Origin: Levilactobacillus fujinensis
Lineage (GTDB): Bacteria; Bacillota; Bacilli; Lactobacillales; Lactobacillaceae
Direction: 5' to 3'
NCBI RefSeq assembly: GCF_003946335.1
Contig: NZ_RHNX01000028.1
Coordinates: forward strand, 1 to 40,918
Length of the DNA stretch: 40,918 bases
Positions 1 to 7,738 of this stretch are shown piece after piece (position 1 is the first letter of the stretch; every line of letters begins with the position of its first letter). Below the pieces are notes generated by a model, which was not told where the DNA came from, did no database searches, and saw only the letters and a program-made list of their open reading frames with translations. The position numbers and the translations under genes were made by a program.

Positions 1-4
1 GTAC

Positions 5-40
5 AAAAAAGAGGCCCAATTCGTAAATGAATTGAACCTC
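5..40 (-). terminator. Rho-independent terminator (distal of a tandem pair)
   Basis: On the minus strand a stem GAGG..CAATTC pairs with GAATTG..CCTC and is followed by six T. It resembles the terminator at 152-188 and lies beyond it, so the tRNA operon appears to have a backup terminator with a repeat in between. Confidence 0.7.
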
Positions 41-61
41 CGAAATTCCCTCCATCAACAC

Positions 62-147
62 CGGTTGACAAAGAGCCCTAATTTAGCGACAACAATTCCT
101 ACAGTCACAAGAGTAAGGTGAATATTTTGGCTTTCAACCATCTGAGG
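62..147 (+). repeat. Intergenic repeat, family B copy 1
   Basis: Contains CCTAATTTAGCGACAAC, AATTCCTAC, CACAAGAGTA and ends CTTTCAACCATCTGAG. The same ordered blocks recur near 10.3, 18.7, 22.8 and 38.3 kb. It sits directly behind the tRNA operon terminator. No coding capacity seen. Confidence 0.65.
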
Positions 148-151
148 GCAG

Positions 152-188
152 AAAAAAAGAGAACCAATTCGCAATGAACTGATTCTCT
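152..188 (-). terminator. Rho-independent terminator of the tRNA operon
   Basis: Minus strand AGAGAATCAGTTC pairs with GAATTGGTTCTCT and is followed by seven T. It lies about 34 nt after the last tRNA. Confidence 0.85.
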
Positions 189-221
189 AACATTATTATA
201 TATAGTCTCGGGATAAAAAAA

Positions 222-295
222 TCGGGAAGACAAGATTTGAACTTGCGACCCCCACGTCCCGAACGTGGTGCTCTACCAAGCTGAGCTACTTCCCG
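222..295 (-). tRNA. tRNA-Pro (anticodon CGG)
   Basis: 74-nt cloverleaf read on the minus strand. The acceptor CGGGAAG pairs with CTTCCCG, the anticodon loop is TTCGGGA within a CCACG/CGTGG stem, and the discriminator is A. No CCA is encoded. It is last in the tRNA operon and nearly identical to the neighbouring Pro tRNA apart from the anticodon arm and some T-arm bases, which suggests a duplication. Confidence 0.95.
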
Positions 296-329
296 AAATA
301 GCCCGCTGGCGACTGGTTACGCCAGTTAA

Positions 330-403
330 TCGGGAAGACAGGATTCGAACCTGCGACCCCCTGGTCCCAAACCAGGTGCTCTACCAAGCTGAGCTACTTC
401 CCG
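330..403 (-). tRNA. tRNA-Pro (anticodon TGG)
   Basis: Minus-strand cloverleaf with acceptor CGGGAAG/CTTCCCG, anticodon loop TTTGGGA and a GGTTCGAATCC T-arm. It reads CCA and by wobble other Pro codons. A short hairpin (CTGGCG...CGCCAG) separates it from the second Pro tRNA. Confidence 0.96.
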
Positions 404-439
404 AAAAAATTGCCCATAATTACTTATAAGCAACAAAAA

Positions 440-513
440 TGCACCCAGTAGGAGTCGAACCTACAACCTTCTGATTCGTAGTCAGACACTCTATCCAGTT
501 GCGCTATGGGTGC
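440..513 (-). tRNA. tRNA-Arg (anticodon ACG)
   Basis: Minus-strand cloverleaf with acceptor GCACCCA/TGGGTGC and loop CTACGAA. The A34 is expected to be edited to inosine to read CGN codons (known for this tRNA species). Confidence 0.96.
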
Positions 514-533
514 ATAATTATTATTAAGTTAAA

Positions 534-619
534 TGCCGAGGACCGGGATCGAACCGGTACGGTCATCACTGACCGCAGGATTTTAAGTCCTGTGCGTCTG
601 CCAATTCCGCCACCCCGGC
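534..619 (-). tRNA. tRNA-Leu (anticodon TAA)
   Basis: 86 nt with the long variable arm of a class II tRNA. Acceptor GCCGGGG pairs with CCTCGGC. Anticodon loop CTTAAAA lies in a CAGGA/TCCTG stem. Reads UUA/UUG. Confidence 0.96.
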
Positions 620-630
620 AAAAGGGCAAA

Positions 631-702
631 AGCGGAAGACGGGATTCGAACCCGCGACCCCCACCATGGCAAGGTGATGTTCTACCACTGAACTACTTCC
701 GC
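631..702 (-). tRNA. tRNA-Gly (anticodon GCC)
   Basis: 72-nt cloverleaf with acceptor GCGGAAG/CTTCCGC and loop TTGCCAT. The U discriminator is usual for tRNA-Gly. Confidence 0.96.
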
Positions 703-730
703 AAATTGGCTATTTGGTTTTTTGGAACCA

Positions 731-803
731 TGCCGACTAGAGGATTCGAACCTCCGACCTCCTCATTACTAGTGAGATGCTCTGCCAACTGAGCTAAGTC
801 GGC
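731..803 (-). tRNA. tRNA-Thr (anticodon AGT)
   Basis: Acceptor GCCGACT/AGTCGGC, loop CTAGTAA, stem TCTCA/TGAGG. Reads ACU and, if A34 is edited, further ACN codons. The loop supports AGT rather than the commoner TGT. Confidence 0.93.
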
Positions 804-839
804 AAAATATTTTAACAATATTTTGCAATATTTGGTTAA

Positions 840-921
840 TGCAGGTGAAGGGACTCGAACCCCCACGTCATAAGACACTAGAACCTAAATCTAGCGCGTC
901 TGCCAGTTCCGCCACACCTGC
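840..921 (-). tRNA. tRNA-Leu (anticodon TAG)
   Basis: 82-nt class II tRNA with a long variable arm, acceptor GCAGGTG/CACCTGC, loop TTTAGGT in a CTAGA/TCTAG stem. Confidence 0.96.
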
Positions 922-958
922 AACGTTGGCGAACTAACGCCAAGGACCTAAGTCCCGA

Positions 959-1031
959 TGGAGGATACAGGGCTCGAACCTGTGACCCTCTGCTTGTAAG
1001 GCAGACGCTCTCCCAACTGAGCTAATCCTCC
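959..1031 (-). tRNA. tRNA-Val (anticodon TAC)
   Basis: First tRNA of the operon. Acceptor GGAGGAT/ATCCTCC, loop CTTACAA in a TCTGC/GCAGA stem. The Val-Leu-Thr-Gly-Leu-Arg-Pro order resembles tRNA clusters that follow rRNA operons in lactobacilli, but no rRNA lies upstream here. Confidence 0.96.
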
Positions 1032-1073
1032 ATTTATTCGAACTGAGAAACAACTCTCTCAATCGAAACAACT

Positions 1074-1107
1074 ATTATAATTTACCATGCCGACGAAAAC
1101 TTGTCAA
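1074..1107 (-). promoter_or_regulatory. Promoter of the tRNA operon
   Basis: Minus strand TTGACA (1107-1102), 17 nt, TAAATT (1084-1079). An overlapping TATAAT (1079-1074) is 22 nt away, too far for this -35. It lies about 45 nt before tRNA-Val, so the cluster has its own promoter. Confidence 0.7.
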
Positions 1108-1565
1108 CCAGTTTTTAAAATTATTTTGAATAAATATTCGTGAACTGAATAACTACTCTCGTAACAACAAATAATATTGTATCCTATCCCCAGAAAAAAA
1201 GCTAGACCTTTTGGCGACTTTTTTCCAAAAAGTTTTAAAAACTTACTCATCTCAAGTGGAATCCGTTTTATTGCTAGGTTTGTCGGTTAAAAAGATTGTG
1301 GCCTAACCAGCCGCTTATCTCAATTTGCTGCCTTTCCCTTTCGGCATAACTATGCATTTGACCCAGATAAGGAACGTTATCCCGTTGGTCACTAGCAGAA
1401 TTCCCGCAACGGCTGTTTATTCACTATTTTATGCTCTCCCTTCTAAAACTAAACTATTCACGGTACTCTGTTTGTGGCCCCGTGAATGATCATCCCTAAA
1501 CTAGGGTTACCGGCTGCACATCGTCTAACTTCTTTCGTCCAGTTTCTCTGCATCGCCCACAACAC
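1108..1565. other. Gene-free region between serS terminator and tRNA promoter
   Basis: About 460 bp with no ORF of credible codon use, no 5S rRNA and no tRNA. I see only short imperfect inverted repeats. Nothing I can name. Confidence 0.5.
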
Positions 1566-1602
1566 AAAAAAACGCCCACCAACGATAACTTTCCTTGGTG
1601 GG
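1566..1602 (-). terminator. Terminator of serS
   Basis: Minus strand CCCACCAA pairs with TTGGTGGG and is followed by CG and seven T, 23 nt beyond the serS stop. Confidence 0.9.
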
Positions 1603-1625
1603 AGCCTCTTTATTTTAACTTAAAC

Positions 1626-2897
1626 TTACTTGGTAATCTTTGTGACGCCGCCCATGTAAGGAACCAAGACTTCTGGGATGGTAACGGTGCCGTCTGCGTT
1701 TTGGTAATTTTCCAAGATAGCAGCGACGGTCCGACCAACGGCTAAACCGGAACCGTTCAGCGCATGGACGTATTGGAGCTTGCCATTGTCGTCACGATAC
1801 TGGATGTGTGCCCGTCGTGCCTGGAAGTCCGTGGTGTTGGAACAACTGGAAATTTCACGGTAGGTGTTCTGTTCTGGGAACCAGACTTCCAAATCGTGGG
1901 TCATTGCGGCCGTGAAGCTCATGTCACTCGTCGTCAGGGTAATCACGTGGTAAGCCAGTCCCAACTTCTGTAAGAGGTCCTCAGCGTGCTTAGTCAGCGC
2001 CTCAAGTTCGTCCCATGAGTTTTCTGGCTTACAGAACTTAACCATTTCAACCTTATTGAATTGGTGTAACCGGATCAAGCCGCGGGTATCCCGACCGGCG
2101 CTCCCGGCTTCTGACCGGAATGCTGGTGTTAAGGCCGTGAACCAGACTGGCAAGTCCTCTTCTGGGATCACTTCGTCGCGGTAGTAGTTGACCAATGGCA
2201 CTTCGGCAGTTGGAATCAACGTCATTTCCTCGTCACGTAATTGGTAAACGTCTTGCTTGAACTTAGGGAATTGGCCAGTCCCGTACATGGAGTCGTCGTT
2301 AACAATGTAAGGTGGCAGCACTTCCTTGAAACCCGCCTTGGTGTTTTCATCCAAGAAGAAGTTGTAGACGGCCCGTTCCAAACGCGCACCCAAGCCGAGG
2401 TAGTAGAGGTAACGACTACCGGAAACCTTGGCACCGGCTTCGAAGTCCAAGATGCCGAGATCTTCACCCAAGTCGTAGTGGGCCTTAGGTGTGAAGTCCA
2501 TGTTTGGCTTTTCGCCCCACTTACGAATCTCCACGCTTCCATCTTCGGTCAGACCGACAGGAACGTTGTCGTTAGGAATGTTTGGCAAATGCGCCGCTGC
2601 ATCATGAACTTTTTCCTTCAATGTATCGAGTTCGGTATCGATTGTCTTGATCTCGGCACTCACCTGACGCATTTCGGTAATCTTGTCGTTAGCGTCCTTC
2701 TTGTCACGCTTCAGTTGTGAAATTTCATCGGACACCGTGTTACGTTGGGCCTTCATGCTTTCACTCTTCACGATCAGGTCACGACGTTGCTTGTCTAAGG
2801 CCAACAGACTGTCGATGTCGGCTGGGTCAACCCCACGTGTCGCCAACTTTTCCTTGATAAAATCTGGTTCATTCCGAATCAACTTTAAATCTAACAT
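1626..2897 (-). CDS. serS: Seryl-tRNA synthetase
   Basis: Class II aminoacyl-tRNA synthetase that charges tRNA-Ser (and tRNA-Sec where present) with serine in the cytosol. The 423 residues match the family length. Residues about 1-110 form the alpha-helical coiled-coil arm ([12 protein letters not shown] start, many charged heptads). The catalytic core carries motif 2 ([21 protein letters not shown]) and motif 3 ([18 protein letters not shown]). The ATG at 2897 has AAGGGAG nine bases upstream. Transcription is preceded by a T-box leader and promoter, so expression should rise when uncharged tRNA-Ser accumulates. Transcribed alone and ended by its own terminator. Confidence 0.98.
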   Translation of the reverse strand: MLDLKLIRNEPDFIKEKLATRGVDPADIDSLLALDKQRRDLIVKSESMKAQRNTVSDEISQLKRDKKDANDKITEMRQVSAEIKTIDTELDTLKEKVHDAAAHLPNIPNDNVPVGLTEDGSVEIRKWGEKPNMDFTPKAHYDLGEDLGILDFEAGAKVSGSRYLYYLGLGARLERAVYNFFLDENTKAGFKEVLPPYIVNDDSMYGTGQFPKFKQDVYQLRDEEMTLIPTAEVPLVNYYRDEVIPEEDLPVWFTALTPAFRSEAGSAGRDTRGLIRLHQFNKVEMVKFCKPENSWDELEALTKHAEDLLQKLGLAYHVITLTTSDMSFTAAMTHDLEVWFPEQNTYREISSCSNTTDFQARRAHIQYRDDNGKLQYVHALNGSGLAVGRTVAAILENYQNADGTVTIPEVLVPYMGGVTKITK

Positions 2898-2929
2898 ACT
2901 CTGTTTCTCCCTTCGATTTCACGGATGAT

Positions 2930-3145
2930 ACAAAAAAAGCCTCCGTCACATGGGACGAAGACCTTCGCGGTACCACCCAAGTTCGTAGCTGATCGCCCAG
3001 TTACACCCTTGAACATGATAACGGTTTGCACCGTGCGGCATTACCCGCCCACTTCTTTAGTGCTGGAATTTTCGACGTCGCGGTTTGCAGCTTTCTCCGC
3101 TTCTCTGGCCGTCTACTGGATAGGCACTTCACGTGTTTACTAATT
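2930..3145 (-). ncRNA. T-box leader (serine) with attenuator
   Basis: The T-box core TGGGTGGTACCGCG lies on the minus strand at 2979-2966. It is followed by a terminator (CTTCGTC pairing GACGGAG, then GC and seven T, 2960-2932). A Stem I region with GAGAAGC-type motifs lies upstream. The specifier is not settled: the stretch near 3070-3060 offers TCC and AGC, both serine codons, consistent with the downstream serS. Uncharged tRNA binding would stabilise the antiterminator. Confidence 0.92.
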
Positions 3146-3151
3146 GGTCAT

Positions 3152-3180
3152 ATCATACCGCATTTTCACGGCGTTGACAA
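3152..3180 (-). promoter_or_regulatory. Promoter of the serS T-box transcript
   Basis: TTGTCA (3180-3175), 17-nt spacer, TATGAT (3157-3152), giving a start near 3145 just before Stem I. Confidence 0.75.
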
Positions 3181-3183
3181 CGA

Positions 3184-3816
3184 CTAAAGTGACGCAATCT
3201 TTTCATCGATCAAATGTAGGACTTCTTCACGTGCAGCTGGGTTTTCAACAAAGTCCAACTTGTCACCGTCGATTTGCATCTTAGGGGACTTGTCGTAGTT
3301 GTTGTACCAGTTCACGTAACGTTGATCGAGTTGTTGGTAGTATTCGTACAGACTTGGATCGTGGTCGATCTGTTCGTATGAACGGCCCCGCTTTTTGATC
3401 CGTTCCAACATCGTCTCGAAGGAGATGTTGATGTGAATCAGCAAGTCTGGATTTTTCTTGTGCGTGGCATCAGGTAATTCCTGCATCATGTTCGCCAACA
3501 GGGAGTCGTAAATATCAACTTCCGTACTGGTTGCACGGCCCAAGTCAGCGTTCAAATGAAAGAGTAAGGAATCTTCAAAAATGGAACGATCCAAGACACT
3601 TTCATCATCGGCGTTAGCGGCCTTGATGTTGTCCAGACGCTTGTTTAAAAAGTAGATTTGCAATAAGAAAGCATACTTTTGAGGATTTTGGTAGAACAAC
3701 GGCAAAATTTTATTGTCATCGACTGATTCGTAAAAAGCTGGTTTGTGTAAATGTTCGGCTAACAAAGTGGTCAGACTCGTTTTGCCGGCGCCAATGGTTC
3801 CGGATAATACAAGCAT
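3184..3816 (-). CDS. Deoxynucleoside kinase (dGK/dAK type)
   Basis: Cytosolic kinase that phosphorylates deoxynucleosides to dNMPs for purine salvage. It has a P-loop near the N-terminus (GTIGAGKTS), the DRS segment of the lid/base site (ESVLDRSIFEDSLLF, about 72-86), and a C-terminal arginine-rich lid (ERIKKRGRSYEQ). The 210 residues fit the bacterial dNK family (PF01712). Lactobacilli often encode paired deoxyadenosine/deoxyguanosine kinases. Only one copy is present here and its base preference cannot be read from sequence. The ATG at 3816 is preceded by AAAGGAGAG. It has its own promoter and ends just before the serS promoter. Confidence 0.92.
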   Translation of the reverse strand: MLVLSGTIGAGKTSLTTLLAEHLHKPAFYESVDDNKILPLFYQNPQKYAFLLQIYFLNKRLDNIKAANADDESVLDRSIFEDSLLFHLNADLGRATSTEVDIYDSLLANMMQELPDATHKKNPDLLIHINISFETMLERIKKRGRSYEQIDHDPSLYEYYQQLDQRYVNWYNNYDKSPKMQIDGDKLDFVENPAAREEVLHLIDEKIASL

Positions 3817-3928
3817 GCAATCTCTCCTTTAAATAACGACGTGTCGGCTATTCCGACACTACAACTGTTTTAACGGTTCCTATTAGTCCATTCAGCTAAC
3901 GCCTGGACCGAAAAATTCAACACCACAT

Positions 3929-3957
3929 ATTGTACCAACCTCATTCGTAAAAGACAA
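3929..3957 (-). promoter_or_regulatory. Promoter of the deoxynucleoside kinase
   Basis: TTGTCT (3957-3952), 17 nt, TACAAT (3934-3929). Gives an untranslated leader of about 105 nt containing no obvious attenuator. Confidence 0.65.
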
Positions 3958-4015
3958 TATGTTGTCCCAAATTCGGTCTGGCCGGTTTTCCTGTTTTGGG
4001 TTGTTGACGGACAAG

Positions 4016-4056
4016 AAGCGGCGCCCGGTGGGGATTTCCCCGACCAGTCGCCGCTT
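4016..4056 (-). terminator. GC-rich hairpin behind lysP
   Basis: AAGCGGCG pairs with CGCCGCTT, with an inner GGGGATTTCCCC hairpin. The T-rich flank is on the plus strand (TTTAATTTATTT), so as a minus-strand terminator it is weak. A second palindrome CGTGTG..CACACG lies between it and lysP (about 4075-4090). Confidence 0.5.
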
Positions 4057-4109
4057 TAATTTATTTAAATTTTTCGTGTGCCCACACGTTTTTATTTCGA
4101 GAAACGTTA

Positions 4110-5615
4110 TTAATCGTTGGTAGTCGTCTTAGCTTCCTTTAACGTGCCGTCCTTGTGGACCGGTGCCACGTCAACTTCACTGAGTGGAATTAACTTCGTG
4201 TGCTTCTTGAGCTTGTACCCAAAGTACAGAACCAAGACCAAAGGCACACTGATGTAGGTGATCAGAACTTGTTCCCAGTTACCTGAGAAGAAAGATTGTG
4301 GATCTTGGCCCACGATTACCGCCACACACAAGATCAAGGCCAAGATAGGCCCAATTGGGAACCACTTTGCATGGTAACTCAATTCAGATAACTTGTGACC
4401 TTGCTTGATGAAGGCCCGCCGGAACCGGTAGTGAGATAAAGCAATCCCGAACCAAGCGATGAACCCAGTCAACCCACTGGCGGCCACTAACCACATGTAG
4501 ATCTGAGGACCGGCAATACTGCTGACGAAGGTCAAAGCCGCAACAATCGTCGTGGCAAACAAGGCTGGGTAAGGAATCCCATTCTTCCCCGTCCGTTCGA
4601 ACAATTGTGGTGCGTAGCCTTCCTTGGACAAGGAGTACAACATCCGCGTAGACGCGTACATCCCTGAGTTAGCAGCGGAAATAACTGACGTCAAGATAAC
4701 GGCGTTCATAACACTAGCGGCAGCAGCCAAGCCAGCACGCTGGAAGACCAACGTGAAGGGACTGATCGCAATGTCACTAGCAGAAGACCCCAACAGGTCC
4801 TTGCTGGTATAAGGTAAGACGGCGGCAATAACAAAAATAGCTAAAATGTAGAATAAGATGATCCGCCAGAATACGGAATTAATCGCCTTGGGAACACTGT
4901 GTGCTGGATCTTCAGATTCACCAGCAGTAATCCCAACCAATTCAGTTCCTTGAAACGAGAACCCAGCAACCACGAAAACGCTCAGGATTGCGGGGAAGCC
5001 ACCAACGAATGGCGCCTTCTTGTAAGTAAAGTTTTCCAAGCCCGTTGCATGGCCACCCATGATTCCCACGATGACCATTAACCCCACAGCTAAGAAGACG
5101 AAAATTGTCACAACCTTGATCAAAGACATCCAGAATTCGGTTTCTCCGAAGGCTTGAACGGCTAAAGCGTTGATCAAGAAGACAATGCCTAACGCAATGG
5201 CACTCCAGATCCAACCGGGAATCCCAGGTAACCAGAACTTCATAACCAAAGCAGCGGTTGAAATGTCAACGGCCACAGTGATGGCCCAGTTAAACCAGTA
5301 GTTCCAACCCATGGCAAAGCCCAACGCTGGATCGACATACTTCGCGGAGTAAGCGGCAAATGACCCTGAGATCGGCATGTTTGTCGCCATTTCGCCTAAG
5401 CTGGTCATCAAGAAGTACACCATCAGACCCATGGCAACGTAAGCAGTCAGTGCACCACCAGGCCCAGCAGTTGAAATTGCCGACCCACTAGCGACGAATA
5501 GCCCCGTCCCGATACAGCCACCTAACGCGATCATTGAAACGTGCCGCGTCTTAAGTCCCCGCTTAACCTGATCAGAGGCCTCGCTGGTTGTTGCGTTTGT
5601 CATACTCTGTTCCAT
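4110..5615 (-). CDS. lysP: Lysine-specific APC-family permease
   Basis: Twelve-TM amino acid:proton symporter of the plasma membrane, very like LysP of the AAT/APC family. The N-terminal stretch LKTRHVSMIALGGCIGTGLF and the GEMATNMPISGSFAAYS, GWNYWFNWAITVAVD segments closely follow the E. coli LysP pattern. 501 residues is normal. The ATG at 5615 has AAGGAGGAAA upstream. The strongest functional evidence is the lysine riboswitch and terminator directly upstream, which make lysine the likely substrate and regulator. No neighbours share the transcript: the gene is flanked by hairpins on both sides. Confidence 0.93.
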   Translation of the reverse strand: MEQSMTNATTSEASDQVKRGLKTRHVSMIALGGCIGTGLFVASGSAISTAGPGGALTAYVAMGLMVYFLMTSLGEMATNMPISGSFAAYSAKYVDPALGFAMGWNYWFNWAITVAVDISTAALVMKFWLPGIPGWIWSAIALGIVFLINALAVQAFGETEFWMSLIKVVTIFVFLAVGLMVIVGIMGGHATGLENFTYKKAPFVGGFPAILSVFVVAGFSFQGTELVGITAGESEDPAHSVPKAINSVFWRIILFYILAIFVIAAVLPYTSKDLLGSSASDIAISPFTLVFQRAGLAAAASVMNAVILTSVISAANSGMYASTRMLYSLSKEGYAPQLFERTGKNGIPYPALFATTIVAALTFVSSIAGPQIYMWLVAASGLTGFIAWFGIALSHYRFRRAFIKQGHKLSELSYHAKWFPIGPILALILCVAVIVGQDPQSFFSGNWEQVLITYISVPLVLVLYFGYKLKKHTKLIPLSEVDVAPVHKDGTLKEAKTTTND

Positions 5616-5670
5616 AAATGTTTCCTCCTTCTTATTTTAGAAGGACTTCCTCGAAACGACCCAGTGAACT

Positions 5671-5709
5671 AAAAAATCTCCTTCGCCATAAAAGCCCGCG
5701 AAAGAGATT
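5671..5709 (-). terminator. Riboswitch-controlled terminator before lysP
   Basis: Minus strand ATCTCTTTCGC pairs with GCGAAGGAGAT and is followed by six T, 56 nt before the lysP start. This is the expression platform of the L-box. Lysine binding should favour it. Confidence 0.85.
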
Positions 5710-5737
5710 GGAAAATTCATTATTCCAAGTCAATATC

Positions 5738-5910
5738 GTTGAAAGCGCCCCGCAACCCTATTTGGCTGCGACAGTCCCTGATCTGTTGAACCAGGACCCA
5801 ACCTGTCCGCTATGTCCTCACGTACAAGTTTCGGCGACCGCCCCTTTAACTTTCCCGCTACGATGTGACCCATCTTGGGAAAGCGACTCTTGTTGGTCGC
5901 GCCTCTTCTA
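5738..5910 (-). ncRNA. Lysine riboswitch (L-box)
   Basis: On the minus strand the ordered conserved blocks of the lysine aptamer are visible: AGAGGCGCGACC, AAGAGTCG, GGGAAAGTTAAAGGGGCGG then TCGCCGAA, the long P3/P4 arms, and a closing GGGGCGCTTTC strand. A terminator follows and then a LysP-type permease, which is the known genetic partner. In the family, lysine binding shuts off expression. Confidence 0.93.
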
Positions 5911-5923
5911 TTCGATACATTGT

Positions 5924-5952
5924 AGTATACGCATGTCCTTTTCAGATTGCAA
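5924..5952 (-). promoter_or_regulatory. Promoter of the lysP leader
   Basis: TTGCAA (5952-5947), 17 nt, TATACT (5929-5924). The start falls just upstream of the aptamer. Confidence 0.7.
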
Positions 5953-6081
5953 CATTAAATTGCAATTAAAATCAATTATTTTCACTCATATTTGGTTAAT
6001 CTTACGGAATGATTTCCCCGTTCCGCCTATGATTGCCATGGCAAGTCGAATCAGGTGCTTGTCCCCATTCACCTTAATCTC

Positions 6082-6612
6082 CTATGATGGCATGACCACC
6101 AACCGAAATAAATACTGGGCTACCGGCGTCAGTCCTGAGCCGCCTGGCGCCATAAAGTGGTCGTCGACCGTTTCAAACCCTAACTTTTCTAGAACGCGAC
6201 GTGACCGCTTATTTTCCAGTAAGCAGGTCGCCCAAACGATTTGTTTCGTCCGTTGCGCCTGACTGATCACTTCTAGGCTCGCCCGAATGGCTTCTGGCAT
6301 GACGCCTTGACCCCAATCTACAGGATCTAGAAAGTAACCGATGTCGTATTCCGGCTGACTGGCCGCCAAATCGTGCGCATAGTACAGAATCGTTCCCATG
6401 AAACGTGACGTGGCCCGCTCCTCGATGGCAAAGGCGTATGGGCTTTGACGGTCTGCCGTCAGCCATTGCGCAATATCGGCCGGCGTGGGGCTCACGTTAC
6501 CCCCATTGGCCTCATTTAAGACCGGCATCATCATTAACCGCTGATAGTCTGGGAGATCACTTTCCGTTAACGGCCGTAGTCGCAACCGCGATGTTTCAAT
6601 CACTTTCTGCAT
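6082..6612 (-). CDS. GNAT N-acetyltransferase, RimJ/RimL type
   Basis: 176-residue acetyltransferase of the Acetyltransf_3 (RimJ/RimL-like) branch. It starts IETSRLRLRPLTESDLPDY, the usual beta1/alpha1 of this group. It carries YFLDPVDWGQGVMPEA in the acetyl-CoA binding region and ends with the NKRSRRVLEKLGFE motif. Likely cytosolic and acetylates an amine or protein N-terminus; the substrate cannot be read. The start has AGAGGAAT upstream. Divergent from the hydrolase at 6720. No convincing terminator between it and the lysP promoter. Confidence 0.9.
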   Translation of the reverse strand: MQKVIETSRLRLRPLTESDLPDYQRLMMMPVLNEANGGNVSPTPADIAQWLTADRQSPYAFAIEERATSRFMGTILYYAHDLAASQPEYDIGYFLDPVDWGQGVMPEAIRASLEVISQAQRTKQIVWATCLLENKRSRRVLEKLGFETVDDHFMAPGGSGLTPVAQYLFRLVVMPS

Positions 6613-6719
6613 TTTTATTCCTCTTTTCGAACAGCACTAAATTGATGTTTCGTTCAAAAGCATTTTGCTGAACACGTGGTACAATGAATTTATTATAGCT
6701 TATTTGGGAGGTTTCACAC

Positions 6720-7514
6720 TTGAAAATTATCACCCAAGCACTCGCTAACGATTCTGCTGCTTACCTGCAAGGCTACCTACGTCATCCACACGATGATACG
6801 GCGACTTATCCAGCCATCGTCATTGTTCCCGGCGGCTCGTATACGCATATTCCCGAGCAACAGGCTGAAGACTTAGCCATGGCATGGTTCGCCAAGGGTT
6901 ACCAGGCTTTCTTCCTCCGCTACTCCTTCACCGGAGAATGTCAGCCACTCCTACCAACTCCAGTCGTTGAACTCGCGAAAAGCCTCGCGCTGATTCGTGC
7001 TAACGCGACAGACTGGCAAATTGATCCGGCTAATATTAACGTTGCCGGTTTTTCCGTTGGTGGTCATATCGTCGCTCTCTTTAACGATTCCTGGAACGAC
7101 CCCCAATTCAATCAAGTAGCCGCTACGACACCGGCACAGATCAAACCGCACGCCATCATTTTGGGCTACCCAGTCATTACACCGGCTGCTGGCTTTCCAA
7201 ATGATGATACCACTCTCGCCGAATGGACCGATGACCCCGCTGAGATTGCCGCCGATAAATTGGTCACCACTGACAACGCACCAACCTTTGTCTGGGTCAC
7301 GGCCGCCGATCCCCTGGTCCCCGTGCAAAACACGCTCGCTTACGTGCAAGCTTCCTTAGCACATAATGTCGACACGGAACTGCATATGTTCCATGCTGGG
7401 CCTCATGGGCTGGCTTTGGCCAACGACGTCACGGCTTGGCGAAAGGGCACCGATCTGCCCCACGTCGCCCACTGGCTGGACCTCGCTACCGAATGGCTGG
7501 CGGAATTGAACTAG
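6720..7514 (+). CDS. Alpha/beta hydrolase (esterase-like)
   Basis: 264-residue soluble alpha/beta hydrolase of the BD-FAE / acetyl-esterase-like group. Visible features are the oxyanion segment IVPGGSYTHIPEQQAE, nucleophile elbow GFSVGGH (Ser about 112), a probable acid in TAADPLVP, and the catalytic His in AGPHGLAL. No signal peptide. Start is TTG with GGGAGG eight bases upstream; no better in-frame start is seen. Such enzymes cleave short acyl esters, but the natural substrate is unknown. Transcribed alone, ending at a bidirectional terminator. Confidence 0.9.
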   Translation: MKIITQALANDSAAYLQGYLRHPHDDTATYPAIVIVPGGSYTHIPEQQAEDLAMAWFAKGYQAFFLRYSFTGECQPLLPTPVVELAKSLALIRANATDWQIDPANINVAGFSVGGHIVALFNDSWNDPQFNQVAATTPAQIKPHAIILGYPVITPAAGFPNDDTTLAEWTDDPAEIAADKLVTTDNAPTFVWVTAADPLVPVQNTLAYVQASLAHNVDTELHMFHAGPHGLALANDVTAWRKGTDLPHVAHWLDLATEWLAELN

Positions 7515-7539
7515 TCGGTAGAATTGGCATTTTCGTGAC

Positions 7540-7678
7540 TTCAAATTGCGTTCGCGCCGATCCAGCCCATATCTGCCGGTCGGTAAGGTGATGATTGGCC
7601 TGTGTTGCCTAGTTTTAGCCGCAGTCTTTCTGTTACACCCGTCATACTAGGCGTTTTAGAACTTTCAACCTTCAGCTT
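7540..7678 (+). repeat. Intergenic repeat, family A copy 1
   Basis: Holds CAGCCCATATCTGCCGG, GGTAAGGTGATGATTGG, TTGCCTAGTTTTAG and ends ACTTTCAACCTTCAG. The left part also matches the right arm of the 140-bp cassette at 19.1 kb. It abuts the terminator of the PAP2 gene. Confidence 0.75.
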
Positions 7679-7684
7679 GTTACC

Positions 7685-7736
7685 AAAAGAGACACGCGCC
7701 TTCCCTTACTGGGATTGCACATGTCTCTTTTATTTA
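7685..7736. terminator. Bidirectional terminator between hydrolase and PAP2 gene
   Basis: AAAAGAGACA pairs with TGTCTCTTTTA. The tail is TTTTATTT on plus and TTTTGG on minus. Serves convergent genes. Confidence 0.8.
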
Positions 7737-7738
7737 CC

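Noticed and set aside
499-878. Open frames across the tRNA genes
   Set aside because: They run through clear tRNA cloverleaves on both strands and have no SD or protein-like composition.
1764-2720. Plus-strand open frames opposite serS
   Set aside because: Shadows of serS; the minus-strand product carries all synthetase motifs.
7540-7678. CRISPR array suspicion from the recurring blocks
   Set aside because: Repeats are dispersed over tens of kilobases, not regularly spaced, and no cas genes are present.
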